From Certhia americana (lineage: Eukaryota; Chordata; Aves; Passeriformes; Certhiidae): DNA of 64,000 bases. The notes beneath the pieces were generated by a model. It made no database searches, was not told where the DNA came from, and saw only the letters and a program-made list of their open reading frames with translations. Positions 25,301 to 37,582 of this stretch are shown here, in pieces. The stretch spans positions 21,017,943 through 21,081,942 of the forward strand of contig CM031864.1 of the NCBI GenBank assembly GCA_018697195.1, read 5' to 3'. Both the position numbers and the translations under genes were made by a program. Within the stretch, counting starts at the first letter, position 1; every line of letters starts with the position of its first letter.

Positions 25301-28300
25301 TAATTACAAACATGGATGAATCAGTTACATCAGAAGATACAAAGATATTATTGCAGCCTTTAGCACTAACTCAGTTATCAAACAGTCGTTAGGGAGACAA
25401 TGCCCTGGAGAATTAGCTCGTTTTCACAAACCTTAGCAGATAAAGCAGATTGTGACTTGAGATCTGCAATAAAATAAGCTGAATTCAGATACAGGTTTAT
25501 TTTCTTCTGGATCTGGCAATTAGGGCTGAACCTATCATTCAGATGTTTTTCTTTTAAGGAATGCTTTAATGTTAAGAGATATAAGGGACTTTAAAATTAT
25601 TATTATTATCTTATTGATTGAGTTTTGAAGACTTTTCAAGAAGTTTCACTAACTGCCTAAAGCAATAAATAAGATAATTTTATTACCAACTCTAAGTTGT
25701 CTTCGTGATTTTTTATACTATCTTTCTCAAGATAGGATTTCATAGATCTTGAGAAGCAAGTAAGATTTCAGATTTTTCTAACTACTCTCTGAAGTATTTT
25801 AAGGGGTTTTTTTCCCATTTAAATTTATACCCCCTTTCCATTTAAAATTCTAAATTGAAAATGGCTACAAAAACATTAAAAAAAATGAAAATTAATTAGT
25901 TGTCTTTGCAATTACTTGCGAATACTCCATATCAGAAATTTACATTAAATACCATAATGTAATCATTTTGCATGTAATTTAATGTAATTAAATGAATGTA
26001 ATTAAAAATGTTAGCACTTAAGTAAAGAGTGATAAATCACAAATTTACTTATCAGTGCCATAATTACTCTCACTTATAAAACAAGCAGCCGTTCATTTGA
26101 GGGTGGCTGCAATTGTAAAGTCAAGACACTGAAAGCAGAAATTCAGCCTTGGATTCTCGCTTCTTGCACATGAGGATAACACTTGAGGACTCAATTTCCC
26201 TCAGCTCTCTGATGTTTTCAAGTAGATTATCATTCAGCAAAAATGCTGAACTGCTTTACGGTCACACATTTTACCGAAAGAAATCTGAGTAAAAGACCCA
26301 TGCATTTTATTTGGAAAGGGTAAGAACCAAGGGCATCTTGATCACAGATGGGAGAAGTTAAGAACTGCAAGTACTTGACTAGCACATCAACTACCAATGT
26401 GCATCTTTTCAAAGTACAAGCAAATCACCATGAGCCCATATAACCTTTGAATCTGAAGAACCTTCGTATCTTCAGTTAAAACCTCACTTTGAAATAATGG
26501 GAAAACAGCCTCTTCTCATTTATCCATCCTCTGTTACTGCAGAGGTATATTCATGGACTTTCAGCAAGCAATGATTTTGTACCTGTGCTTGGTGTTTAAC
26601 TGTGACAAATAAGAATAATTTCCCCACTGGGGCAGGAGTTCTGGAATTTGTAAGTCCTTTTGTTACAGTTGCATATCTGGATGACAGAGCAGTGCCTGGG
26701 TGCATGCTCAGTTCCCTGGATGGTCCAGAATTCCCCAGCAGTCACCTACACAGGTGGGAATGAGCAGCTGGAGACAAGGGTGAGCTCCCAGCTACCCCCA
26801 GGGAACAGGATAAATAACTGCTGCAGGGGGCTCTGATATGTACTGATTATGGCACCCTGAGCAAAAAAAAAATCGACAAATTAGGGGTTTCTTTAAACAA
26901 ACAACTTGTCCATGAGTGTCTAACGTGATCCAGAAGGTTAAATTGAATAATTTCCATGTTTGTGTGTCTGCAGTAAAAGGAAAAGAGAGTAAAACCTTCT
27001 TATTGTGGTGATACTAAAAGTTTTCAATGTCCTCTAAAATACCTTGCCAGTTCCTTCAATATCATTGCTTGTCAGGAAACATAAAATGGCTCTGAACAAG
27101 GGTTATGAAGGGTTTGTATATTAAAAAATATTTAGTTACTGACAACATGTTTCCTAAGGACCAATGGTCAAAAATATACTTTGATTAATTCTTCTCTTTA
27201 TGTAAAGAGGGAACATACTAAATAAATACCTATTTGAGATTACACTTATTTTTTTTACCATACAGGTAAAAAAAGTATTTCTAGAACTTTAATTTTTAAT
27301 AAAAAAAACCCCAAAGTAAAACAAAAATACCCACCTTTTTCCCCTCTTCATTTTACAGATGTCAAATACTGTTAAATTTCATTGTACAGCATCTAAAAAC
27401 ATTTGAGTGTAAATAAAGGTTAGCAAAAACATATCCACAAAAGGGAACAGAAGCAATAGCACACAAGAAGAAAAAAAGAAAAGCAGAAACTAAATAAACC
27501 AAAAAACTTAGTATCTCATTAGACTTTTTTTTTAATTTTTATTCTATTTCTATTCTATTTGAAAACAACATAAAGAAATTTTAATATAAAACTTATAAAG
27601 CAAAATGACAATTTAGGTTTCAGGGATATGACTAGACTGATTTTTGAAAATCCATCAATCTGTTAAATGTGAAAAATACACTTAATTAGCACTTTAAAAT
27701 CCTCTGTTTCTACAGATCCTTACAGTCCTTCATGAAGCAAAAATGTTATTTTTACGTAATGGTAAGAGACCACAATCTTGGAAGTTAATTTTCAAAAGTC
27801 ACAATATGATACTACTATAAGAGTAAATTTACTGTCCTGAATACTTGGAGAGAAAAACAATACTTTGGTTTTAGAGTTAATGAGCCTCCTGCTCCTCTAG
27901 TTCTTATTTGCAATTCCCATATGAATCAAAACTATCATATTTCCAAAAGTCTAATTGGAACACACATCCTGAAATTTGACTCATTGTCCTATGCATCTTC
28001 TACTTCTTTGATAAAACTCTTTTACAAATTGATAATTTCTGTTTAAAGCCACCTTAAGAACTGTCACTCTGAATTTAAATTTTCTGGGCATGCTGCTGCA
28101 GCTGCATCATACCAAATACCAGTGCTACCAGCACTGCAAGATAAGTTTCTTCGGGATTACTTCAGCCAGAAAACACTACGCCTTTCTGTATCCATCACAT
28201 TTGCCAGAACAATTTTCTTACCTTTCTCAGTCCAAACTGGACTTCTGAGCACCAACATACCTTTTCAAACACAGCATTTTTAGTTCTAAGTATTCCACAA

Positions 28301-29399
28301 GATACAGGCTCAGATTATTATTTCTAAGAAACATTCATCTTCCTCCATATCTATATTTTTATCAAACTCTCTGAATGCTCTATCAGATGCATATATCCTC
28401 TATAGTACAAATGCACTTTCTTTTGTCCCCTGATTTCAGGGAGGGACAGACAGGTTAGGCATTAGGTGTAATAAAAATGCATATAAAACAAAGAATTAAA
28501 TAAAGATATGTAAACAAAATCTGGAGCCTTGAACATGGTGCTGAGGTTCCAGCAGAGAGCAATGTAATGATATGGCAGAATTCACTTTGGATTGCCCTGC
28601 AGAAGATGAGCTGCCTAAACACTGTATTTTCTTCAACAAGCAGCAAATAAAGAGAGAGTGATGCCAAGTGTCCTGTCCTTGAAGAGGAAACATCTCTTAG
28701 TTCTTCATGTCCCCATTTCCTCTAACACAAGGTGCCTGCTCACTTCTCCTCTTTTAAAAAACTAAAAGAAGGTCAGTCTGCCTTTTGTTTGTCTCTTTCC
28801 AGGTGACAGTACTAGATCTAATAGTTAGAACACCCTTGTAGGAAATAGGAGCATGAGGACTCATTTCCTTTTCTCTGTTTATCTAAGAAAATACAGTAGC
28901 AAATCTCTTCCTGTCATCTAGCATAGCTTGGGTGTGGGAGAGTCAGTTTTTTCTGCTGAACCAAAAAAGTAGATGATAAGTTAATGCGAAATTGTTTTCA
29001 TATCCTGAAATGCATTCATTCTAATATGCAGGGTTGGTTTGTTCTTGTAGTTTTGCCTGGGCAATTATAGAAAAGTAGGAGGACAAAATACATTAATGCC
29101 TTTTCCCACAGACCCTCTGCCACAGCAAGTATGAAAAAACGCTACTGAGAGTCTCCTGTTTTGGCCAAGAAACATATGGAATCTTCTCTGAAGCTGAGTG
29201 ATCCTAAAGGAACACATTCAAACAGAGTATATTATATTTAGTCCCTTAATACTGGATCTGAGGTGAGAGTGGTTGGAGGAAGTACTCAGGTTCTCACACT
29301 TAGGCTGCCAGACAGGACAGTTTCTGTTTAATTTTAAATGTGTCCTTGCTGATGCCAATAGTTTTCTCATAGCCAGTATAAATATGACTGGTGTGGTCT
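22312..29399. other. AT-rich unique sequence, no gene seen
   Basis: About 7 kb with no coding, RNA gene or recognisable transposon. It contains A-runs near 23520-23534 and 23911-23929, a cluster of ATGTAATTAA-like words at about 25956-26009 and a 10-bp perfect stem with 5-base loop at 27250-27274. The part around 24460-24680 is flagged as a possible conserved element. Open frames here (for example 23011-23253 minus) have no identifiable feature. Confidence 0.55.
27250..27274. repeat. Short perfect inverted repeat (stem 10, loop 5)
   Basis: TTTTTTTACC is followed by a 5-base loop and its exact complement GGTAAAAAAA. In eukaryotic DNA this is most likely a chance structure. Confidence 0.7.
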
Positions 29400-29645
29400 T
29401 GTTCATATGACTTCTGCCAGTGCCAGGAGAAGGTCACAAGTTTGCACTGCCTGGACAGCAGAGCCCCAGGAGATCTCTGGGCTTGTGTCGGGCAGAGCTG
29501 ACTGGGAATTGTCCCATCTCTGGTGTCCCTGTGCTGTAGCTGGTGGTGTCCCTGGCTGTAGCTCTGGCTCTGCGAGTGCCAGAGCTGGGAGGAGTGAGTG
29601 ACAAGTGGCTGTCAGCTCAGCCTGGGATCCATTGGGAAGGTAGGG
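29400..29645. other. GC-richer patch of unknown origin
   Basis: About 245 bp that are clearly richer in G and C than the DNA on either side, with a partly repeated TGGTGTCCCTG...CTGTAGCT motif at about 29520-29570 and a few CpG. It gives overlapping open frames on both strands (29407-29601 plus, 64 codons; 29403-29810 minus, 135 codons), which is expected from the lack of TA-containing stops. I recognise no repeat family, domain or exon structure. It could be an old transposon fragment, an isolated exon or regulatory DNA. Confidence 0.35.
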
Positions 29646-32600
29646 ATAAAAATATGGAAAAGCACATGCCATGACTGAAGGAGATCTCCACCCTTCCCAA
29701 GGTACATTATGCATTTTTAACAGAATAATCCTTTTGAAGATGTACATTTTGAAGATGTATTGGGAAACCAGTGAAAGTGAGTTAAGAAATTTTTGTTTTG
29801 ATTTTCCCACATCTCTGGAGAACAGAAAGGAGGAAAAAATGTGAGTTTCAGTTTAAATGTCAGATCGGTGTGCAGATTCTATTTTCTGTTCAAGAATATG
29901 AATTACAAGAAGTGAGGGGAAGATCTGCAAAATGCCTTTGCATCAACTTGGTTTCCACTGAAAACTTACTGGAGAGGAAAACTTAAATTCCCTATTGCCC
30001 ACAACATTATTGTTGAAATGGGCCATCCCTCTTCCTAACAACTAGAGCAACTTCAAACTTCTAACCAGAACTTTTAAAAGTTTCTGTAGTAGAACAAAAT
30101 AGTGGCTTGAAAGACATGCTGTCCAAATTGACAAAATACAAAATAGGTTGGAACTGGTGTTGTCCTGGTGTTGCCTGGACTGGGGCAGGAGTTCATCCTT
30201 TCAATGCAAGGAGTGCCATGCAGACCTGCTGTCTTCTCATCACTGCATCAGGCATATCGGACACAGCAATTTCTGGGTCTCTAGAGGATTGTTAGGTTAC
30301 CATAATAAAAGTAAGAATTACGGTGTGTCTTGTATCCTAATGATAGGTTAAAATGATACAAAAGTCTTCTTCTTCATAAGATGTGACAATCATATTTATC
30401 ACATACTCTGAACACAATAGCATTTCTGTCATTTTGATAACGAGGTGCCTTATTACCACTGAGTGTTGAGAAACTCTGGTAACACTGTAGAAAAGCTTTA
30501 GAGAAGGAATTTTCATCCAAATAAAACTGTCTTACTAAGCTTTTGAAAGCTACACTGTAATGACTCCACAAAGACAGTTAATTGTGAGATGCTCTTAACC
30601 ATAAAATATGCCAACTGAATTTTACAAATGTGTGACATAATTATTCTATATTCCAGCAGCTTCTTCTGACACTTTAATGATTTGTCAGATTAAAGTCTGA
30701 GAGCACAAGCTATCACTGGAGAGGGAGGACTGAGGAGGTATGTTTCTATATTTTAATCCAGAGTGGCTTAGCTGGCAATGGCCCAGGCAGCCTCCAGGAC
30801 CTTCCTGAAGGTGCTGCCCTTGCAGCCAGGGGGAGGAATTGTTGGAGCTGTCACTTCATGCCTGAGAGCTGCTTATGTCATTGGCAACGATGAACTGTGC
30901 TCCTAAATCAAATATTTAGGATATGGAATTAAGTTGTCACTCTAATGACTTACATGCCATGTTATCTTTAATTTAATACATCTTAAATTCCTTGTGAACT
31001 TAAAATACAGTGTACTTCCAAATTAGTCAAAAGCCTGTTCTGTTAATTAAGAGCTACAGACCAATATAATGTGCTAGCTTAGGGTTGGACAATTAGCTTT
31101 ACATTATTATACAAATGGAGTTGTGTTAAATGAGCGAGAAGAGCACAGTATTTCGTGGTACATTGACACCCCAATCTATTTTCAGTGATCCTGCTGTAAT
31201 ATTGCATTCAATGAATTCACTGTAGATTTAGGCTGTTATTAATTAAGATCAGAATCCGGACTTTGAGTTTTATTCTACCTTGGTTTTTGTGCATGTCTCA
31301 TTATAACTGAGCATAAACTGTTACTAAATTATTTCTCTTACACAGGACTGGTTAAAATACTTGGACTTTAGGGAAAGATTTTTACTGTGCTGCATTCCTC
31401 TGAAAGTTTAAATTATGATAGAATATTTTATTCTTGCTCCTGCTTAGAAAAAACTGTCCAAAAAAAGAGAAGGAACATTTAGAGAGGGGTAATTTCTCAC
31501 TGTAAGGTACTTGGTTTCATTTCCTTGAGCTCAATCCTGTATCTACTAACACAAACTGAGCATCCTTGAAAGTAGAACTAATAGAATCTTTTCAATGTTT
31601 AAAAATGTTACACAAATATTTCACACTCTTTTTTTCCCCATTGGAAAAAAAAAATCAAATTGTGTCATGACTTTTAATGAACTGAAACTTAGAAGCCAAA
31701 GTATGATTTAGTATTATACACTAATTTGGCATGCTAGTTTGAACTTTTCAAATGCAAGATCAAGCTTTTGAAATCAATTTCATTAATTTTATAAGCTTTC
31801 AACTATCACTAAGAAAAAGATCTCTCTGCTCCAGGATAAGTTTAAATAGTTCCCAGCCATGGGTTGGGATTTTTATGGAAGTAGCTCATCTTCTGAGGAA
31901 GCAGAGGCAAAGCACATTTCATTTCACAACGTTGCAAGTATTCTGACCTAAAATATGGTGGCTTAGATAAAAATAAAGATAGTAAGCAACACTTCTATCC
32001 ATTTGCAACCTTTAGGAAACTAGTTGTCATGACTTCCTGGGCAGATTTTTAGTTGGTTTCATGTCTCAGAAATCAGGACCTTGGTCATACCCAAGGCTGG
32101 AAAGTGATGTTCTGGGAGGCTTCTCCCAGGCACACAGGGGCAGCACTGCAGCTTGGTGTCCCAAGCAAGATCCCAGGTTTCACACTTTCACTTGGTCTCA
32201 AACTGTTCACAGCACAGATTAAACTTCCTCACAAAAGAGAAAAAAGAAAGGAAGAACTAACACCTAAGGTTTAACTTTTGTCAGTATTGGACACATAAGC
32301 AAAGTAGCAGGTGCTGAAAAATTGTGAGATCCAGTATCTTCAGGGTCTATCTTACCTTGATGTGTTGGTAGTTTCAATGGGCACACCCTCTGCCTCAGCA
32401 TGGAGCCCCTTGGCTGAGCCCTCCATCCTCGCTGGCAGTGCCCTGCCACACACTGACAAAGGTTGGAGCTTCTTTTTAGCAGGGGAGCTGGGGAGGGAAC
32501 TGTGAGTGCTGAGGAAAGGCTGAGCCTGCAATCCCTGGGATATTTTTGCTCCCTACTCTTGGTTCTCTTTAATGCTTTATCAAACTATTCGGTATCAGGA

Positions 32601-35600
32601 AACACTGGGCTACTTAAAAAGCATTCAAAACAGTACATGATCAACTCTTGCAGTGCTGTACTACTGAAGGGAGCAGAGTACAATCTGTACCCAGTACATT
32701 ATTCAGGCAATATTGCTGAAATTGTAAGAAAAGGATTTAATTTCTTTCCTTAGATAAAGGAAAGAGTGTTAACACACATATAGGTACAGTCAGAAACATC
32801 AACAAGAATATGTACTCATGTTTCCCTTTAAGCTGAGTTTAGAAAAAAGACTGAAAACAAACTTGCTTGGTTAAAAACCTAGAATTTCTCTTTTCTGCCA
32901 GGATATCAATAGAGGTAAAAGTATATTATTTCTAAAAGCTTGAAGCACACAAAAGTGCCTTGATTACAATGATGACTTTGCCTGTGATGTGGAAGACAAA
33001 GGTCATGCAGAGGTCACATCTGCACAGGTACTGCTGTGACTGCACATCACCCTGGGCACTGCACAGCACACACAGACTGTGGCTCATTCACAAAGAGCAA
33101 TTCCTACCAGTGCCTGTACTTTTCATACAGTGCAAAGAAGAATTCAGTCTTGGCTTAGAAACTCTGTCAAAAGTTTGTACCATTGTGAGCTGCCATGTGG
33201 CATTTAAACGACCTTCCCATGCAAGGACTTAGACATCTTCAGAGCTGGATGCACATGCAGCAAATGTTTGCTCAGACTATGAGATATTAATAAAGATATC
33301 ATATTAAGATGTTAATTATATATTATTAGATGACACTGAGATAGTATTGTACTTATTAATCATTCCCTTAAAATCTATGGAGATATAAATGTGAAATAAC
33401 ATATCTTACTTTAGACCATATATTATGTTTTATGATGCAGTTTAAAAGCCACAGATCAGTAATTTGAAAACCAACCAATCAACCAACTAAAAAACAATTC
33501 TACAGGAAAAATATGACTTCTAGAGACCAGGACTCAGTTGCCATAGGTAATCAGGCCTATCCTAATTGAGCAATATTAAGTGCTGAACCAGGTTTACCCT
33601 TAAAAGTTGAATTTTCATATACTGCTTCCAAAGAAAAATAACATCCAGCTTTCAAAAACAGATGAAAAAAATCAAAATCCAAACACAACTTCTTTTTTTT
33701 TTCTCTTGACCAATCAGAAAGACCAATCTCACATAAATTTGATCCAGTTGTCTTTAATAATAAAGAATATATGAGGTAATTTTCCTTAAACAAAGTAAAA
33801 CTCAAACCAGCAAGAATTTTCCTAATACTGTGTCTCTTAGAGTCAGCAATAAGCCTCAAAACAGCCCTCTTCTTCTCCATCTTCTTTTGAAACGTGGCAC
33901 TGATGCTGTTAATTCCCCATTACTCCTATCTGCCTCTCAGAACTCCCTGCTGTTTTCCCTCATAAACACATACATCTTTAATCAGCACCTAAACCACATG
34001 TTTATTTAATCAGACTCCAGACCTTGCAGTTCAGCCTCAGTTCAACCCTCACACTTTGTGCTCTGGACAAGATCCGTGAGAGTTTTCAGCTGTCTCTTAT
34101 GGAGGTGGGTGGCTGTCCCTGTGCACACTTAACACATGACAGCCACCAGCATCCCCCCTTCTCTGCTGGTGGTCCTCTGGGCGTTACAGTCCCACATCTT
34201 TCCAGCCAGTGCTGCTGAGGTTTCAGAAGCATGCAGTGATACAAACAGTTCAAGGAGTCACTTTTTCCATCTGCCATGCCTACCATGGGATTCTTTATGT
34301 GTGACAGGACATCACAAAGACATAAGCCAGCAGTCAGAGATCAGGGAAGGGACAGAAAGGATAATCAGGAGTGGGAGATCCTCAGTTTGACACTGCTACC
34401 TGCCAAAGGTTCCCAGCTACAGCCTGGAGCATGAGCAGCATAAGCAGCAGGAGCAGCATGCTGCATACCTTCACTAAAGGAAAAAGGTATCACACTTCCC
34501 ACAACAGGGATGCAAAAAACCAACTTGATAGCAATTCATTCATACAGTTCCAGGTTATTTTGATGTTTTAAACTATACCAGGTAGCAAAAGGCATGCTAA
34601 GGTCAAGCCCACAGAACAGCAGTTTCCAGCCTCACTTCCTGGATACTCCCTCCCCAGCAGCTGAGGACTCCCCACGCTAGGAAACTCTTAAAGCAATGAA
34701 CCAGCTTCTTGATGATCCTCATGAATCAGTAGAAAAGGCTCCATAGCAGAATATGGATCTCTAAGTCCATATGTACACCTAGTCAAAGACAAGAGGACAC
34801 TTAACTCACAAATTTAAATTTAATGTCTTAACTCTCAAGGGTGAAGCACTATCAAGGTGATTACAGCTAGACTACACAATACCTCCTTTAAATCAAGGTT
34901 GTTTTTAATATTAACTGAAGTGACAAAAACCATAAAGAAAACCAAACTCTGTAACAAATTAGTAATGGACTTCAAGCTTACAAAGAGTTTAAAATAAGTA
35001 GAGGTTGTTCTTCCTTCCTGCCCAATAGACTTCACTAGCGGGCGAAAAGGAAAATTAAATCTATGCAAATGTGCCCAGCTTTCAAAAACAACAGCAAAAA
35101 TATATTGTTCCCTCTTCTGTTTGTGTGTATGAGGGATATGTACTGACTTCATGGAATTACTCCAGCAAGCTGTGAATGATGATGCATGAAATGAAAAAAT
35201 CTCAGTCCAGTGCGCAGGAAGAATACAGAGAACAGCAGGCTGTCAACAATATACTTTTTAGAGGAGAATGGATATATGACACATCCTCCTTGGATGCAAC
35301 AGCTGAATTCATTCAACTCATAGTATCATATGATGAGGAGAGCACTTCCAGGTTCCATTGGACACATTCCAGTTCTGCAAGACAGCACTGAATAATTAAT
35401 TAAAAATTCATTTTGAATCTAATTGAGCAATATTTTCTGCCTCAATTGCAGGCATTTGTAAATAGGGTCAGAGGAGACAAATTACAGTCTTCCATCAGAT
35501 TACTGGTCAGAACAAAATATCCATTCATGGTCTATATTCTCCACATCTCTGTTTGATTGCAATCTGATTGTACAAACAGGCAAATTCTAGATAATGGAGA

Positions 35601-36822
35601 GAAATTACTAAACCCTTTAGGAAACCTCCAGCCACTGAGTACAGTCTCAGTCAGGATACAAAGCCCCACTTCATCTAAAAAAATTAGTTCATCAAGAAGA
35701 TTAAACTTTTCAGCAGCCAGACATCACACAAAAGCTTCAAATTCCAAGATGCACTGTATTCACTCCTGCAAGTTCACTCTTCAAGAAGCAAGATTACTCA
35801 TTACCAAAGTCCTGCAAAAGTCATGGTAGGCTACTTTAAATGCATTGAATTAAAAAACAAAAAAACAAAAAAAAAACAACAAAAAAACCCCAAACCTAAA
35901 ATAAAGCCAGCCATGCCCATGTAAGATGACAGACTCCAAAGCAATGGCACAGAAAGAGGCACACCAGTGTTTTCATTCAGAAGGAGATGAGTTGTCTCCC
36001 TTTGCCTTTTTTGGAGTGTAATGCTTTCTGGAGACAGAGCTGACTGATACCACAGGGTTTCAGCACAGCTGATCTTTGTGCAGGTCTAAAGGGACAATGA
36101 AATTTTCCCTGTATGTCCATGTTACTGGCACACAGGGAGTGCTGCAGCTGGAAATTTTGTGATTAGATGTAGGTTTAGAGCAGCTGGCAGCAGAGGTACC
36201 TTTCCCCTTTGGTTTGGAAGGCAATACACAGAAATCCTCACTGACTAAACATAAACATTTATTTTAAGAGAAAAATTATCTTCTCTTACTACTTGAGTGG
36301 GCACACATGTAACTGCAGCTCCAGCTGCCCTGTGTAAGGGGTACAGAACTAATCAGCATTTCAGTCAGTGTCCAATCCTCTGCTGGGGATGTGCAGCAAG
36401 GCATAGATAAACAGCACTTCTTGAAAAGCCATGCAGATAATTTCCACAACAAAAAATATTTCCTATTATTTCCATGCAGTGCATAAAAGACTAGTTGAAG
36501 TAGTTCAAAAAGAAAAAGTAAAATATTTTTAACTCACATAAAAGCAACACAGACAATAGCAATAGAAAAGGGCTCTAACTTATAAAATTGTTTGTTTCTG
36601 TATCCTATAAATAATCACTTTTTGAAATTTCCACACCATTTTTGCCATGCAAATCAGGTAATGTTGGAGTCTAGTCATAATTAGAGAAATATTTCTTTGC
36701 ATCTTTAAGAGGTTTTAGAATCTCTTACAAACAGTGTTTTTAACCTTTGTTCATGTAAAAAGGGCTTTTAAACTCTGGAATGAAGCAGAGTTTTCAGGAC
36801 TATGTATTAAATAGTAGAATAA
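29646..36822. other. Mostly unique sequence, no gene seen
   Basis: About 7.2 kb with mixed composition. Moderately GC-richer stretches occur near 30770-30870, 32090-32180, 32380-32540 and 34080-34450 without a recognisable repeat or protein. Around 30930-31330 the sequence is AT-rich, repeat-free and flagged as a possible conserved element. An A-rich tract lies at 35851-35895. Open frames (for example 33557-33880 minus, 34835-35152 minus, 35557-35829 plus) carry no motif I can identify. Confidence 0.5.
35851..35895. repeat. A-rich low-complexity tract with C runs
   Basis: A blocks broken by single C and ending in AAAACCCCAAACC, the same style as 9879-9946. Confidence 0.85.
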
Positions 36823-37310
36823 TGTGTAGTTTTATCACAGGGTGAGAATTTTAGATATATGGGGTTTTAGGATGGTAAGCAGGTGAAGGCAAGATGGAGC
36901 GGTCCACGTGGCTTTTGGGCTTCCTCCTTCTTCCTCATCTGCTCCATGTTCTGCCATGAGGTGGCACGTTAGGGTTGGTTTAGAGTCTAGCTTTCTAACA
37001 TGGATAATGGTTATTGCAGAATTATTATAAGTACTGATCACGTGGACTGTAGTATAAATGTACGCACTACCATGTGTGTGTGTGCATTTTCAGGGTTTGT
37101 GCCTTGAACTGACCTGCAATGAAAAGCTCTGCAGGTGAGGAACAGAATGTAATGATAAGAAATAATAAACTATGAAAGAGACAGAAGAGATGGCTCACAA
37201 CCAGTTCTTCAAAATCTCTGGCTGGGGAAACAAAATGGTACATTCTCGAGTCACAGAAAACAGCCGGCAGAGAAAAACATACAAAAATATTTTTTTATAA
37301 ACCCGTGAAG
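36823..37310 (+). mobile_element. LTR-like retroelement, copy 3 (older relative)
   Basis: It aligns by eye with the elements at 2644-3091 and 51073-51521, though at much lower identity. The shared start is TATCACAGGGTGA, followed by GCAAGATGGAG, GGTTGGTTTAGAG, a weakened copy of the TATA-like region near 37050, CTTGAACTGAC near 37103, AAATAATAAAC near 37161 and GGCTGGGGAAA near 37220. The same order and plus orientation are kept, with small insertions, one of them a (GT)n stretch near 37073-37085. It has no coding and no partner LTR nearby. Its divergence means either an older insertion or a different subfamily. The 3' end is approximate. Confidence 0.6.
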
Positions 37311-37493
37311 GTAATGTATCACCTCTCAGGAAATTTGATAACCAATTTCAAAGGCACAAAACTGTTTCTTTAGAACTAGTCCAGTGTAAATTTTGTGTAA
37401 GAAGAAAATTAGCTATTGGTTATGGGTCCTGTTTAAGACAAAACCTGGAGGATGGAAAAGCTCAAAATAATTGAAAAAATGCACATCTGAGCA

Positions 37494-37582
37494 AACAAGC
37501 TCTAGACTGGAGTTTTAAAAAATATTAATAAGGGAAAAACAAGCTCTAGACTGGAGTTTTTAAAAATATTATTAAGGGAAAA
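37494..37582. repeat. Tandem duplication, 2 x 44 bp
   Basis: ACAAGCTCTAGACTGGAGTT and the following AT-rich part to AAGGGAAAA are repeated directly with period 44 and very few changes, so the duplication appears young. It lies just downstream of the LTR-like copy 3 and is not part of it. Confidence 0.9.

Noticed and set aside
27250..27274. Hairpin resembling a bacterial terminator
   Set aside because: The window is vertebrate DNA; the stem is mostly A/T and has no functional context.
29403..29810. 135-codon minus-strand open frame
   Set aside because: It owes its length to the GC-richer patch, shows no domain or signal, and overlaps an open frame on the other strand.
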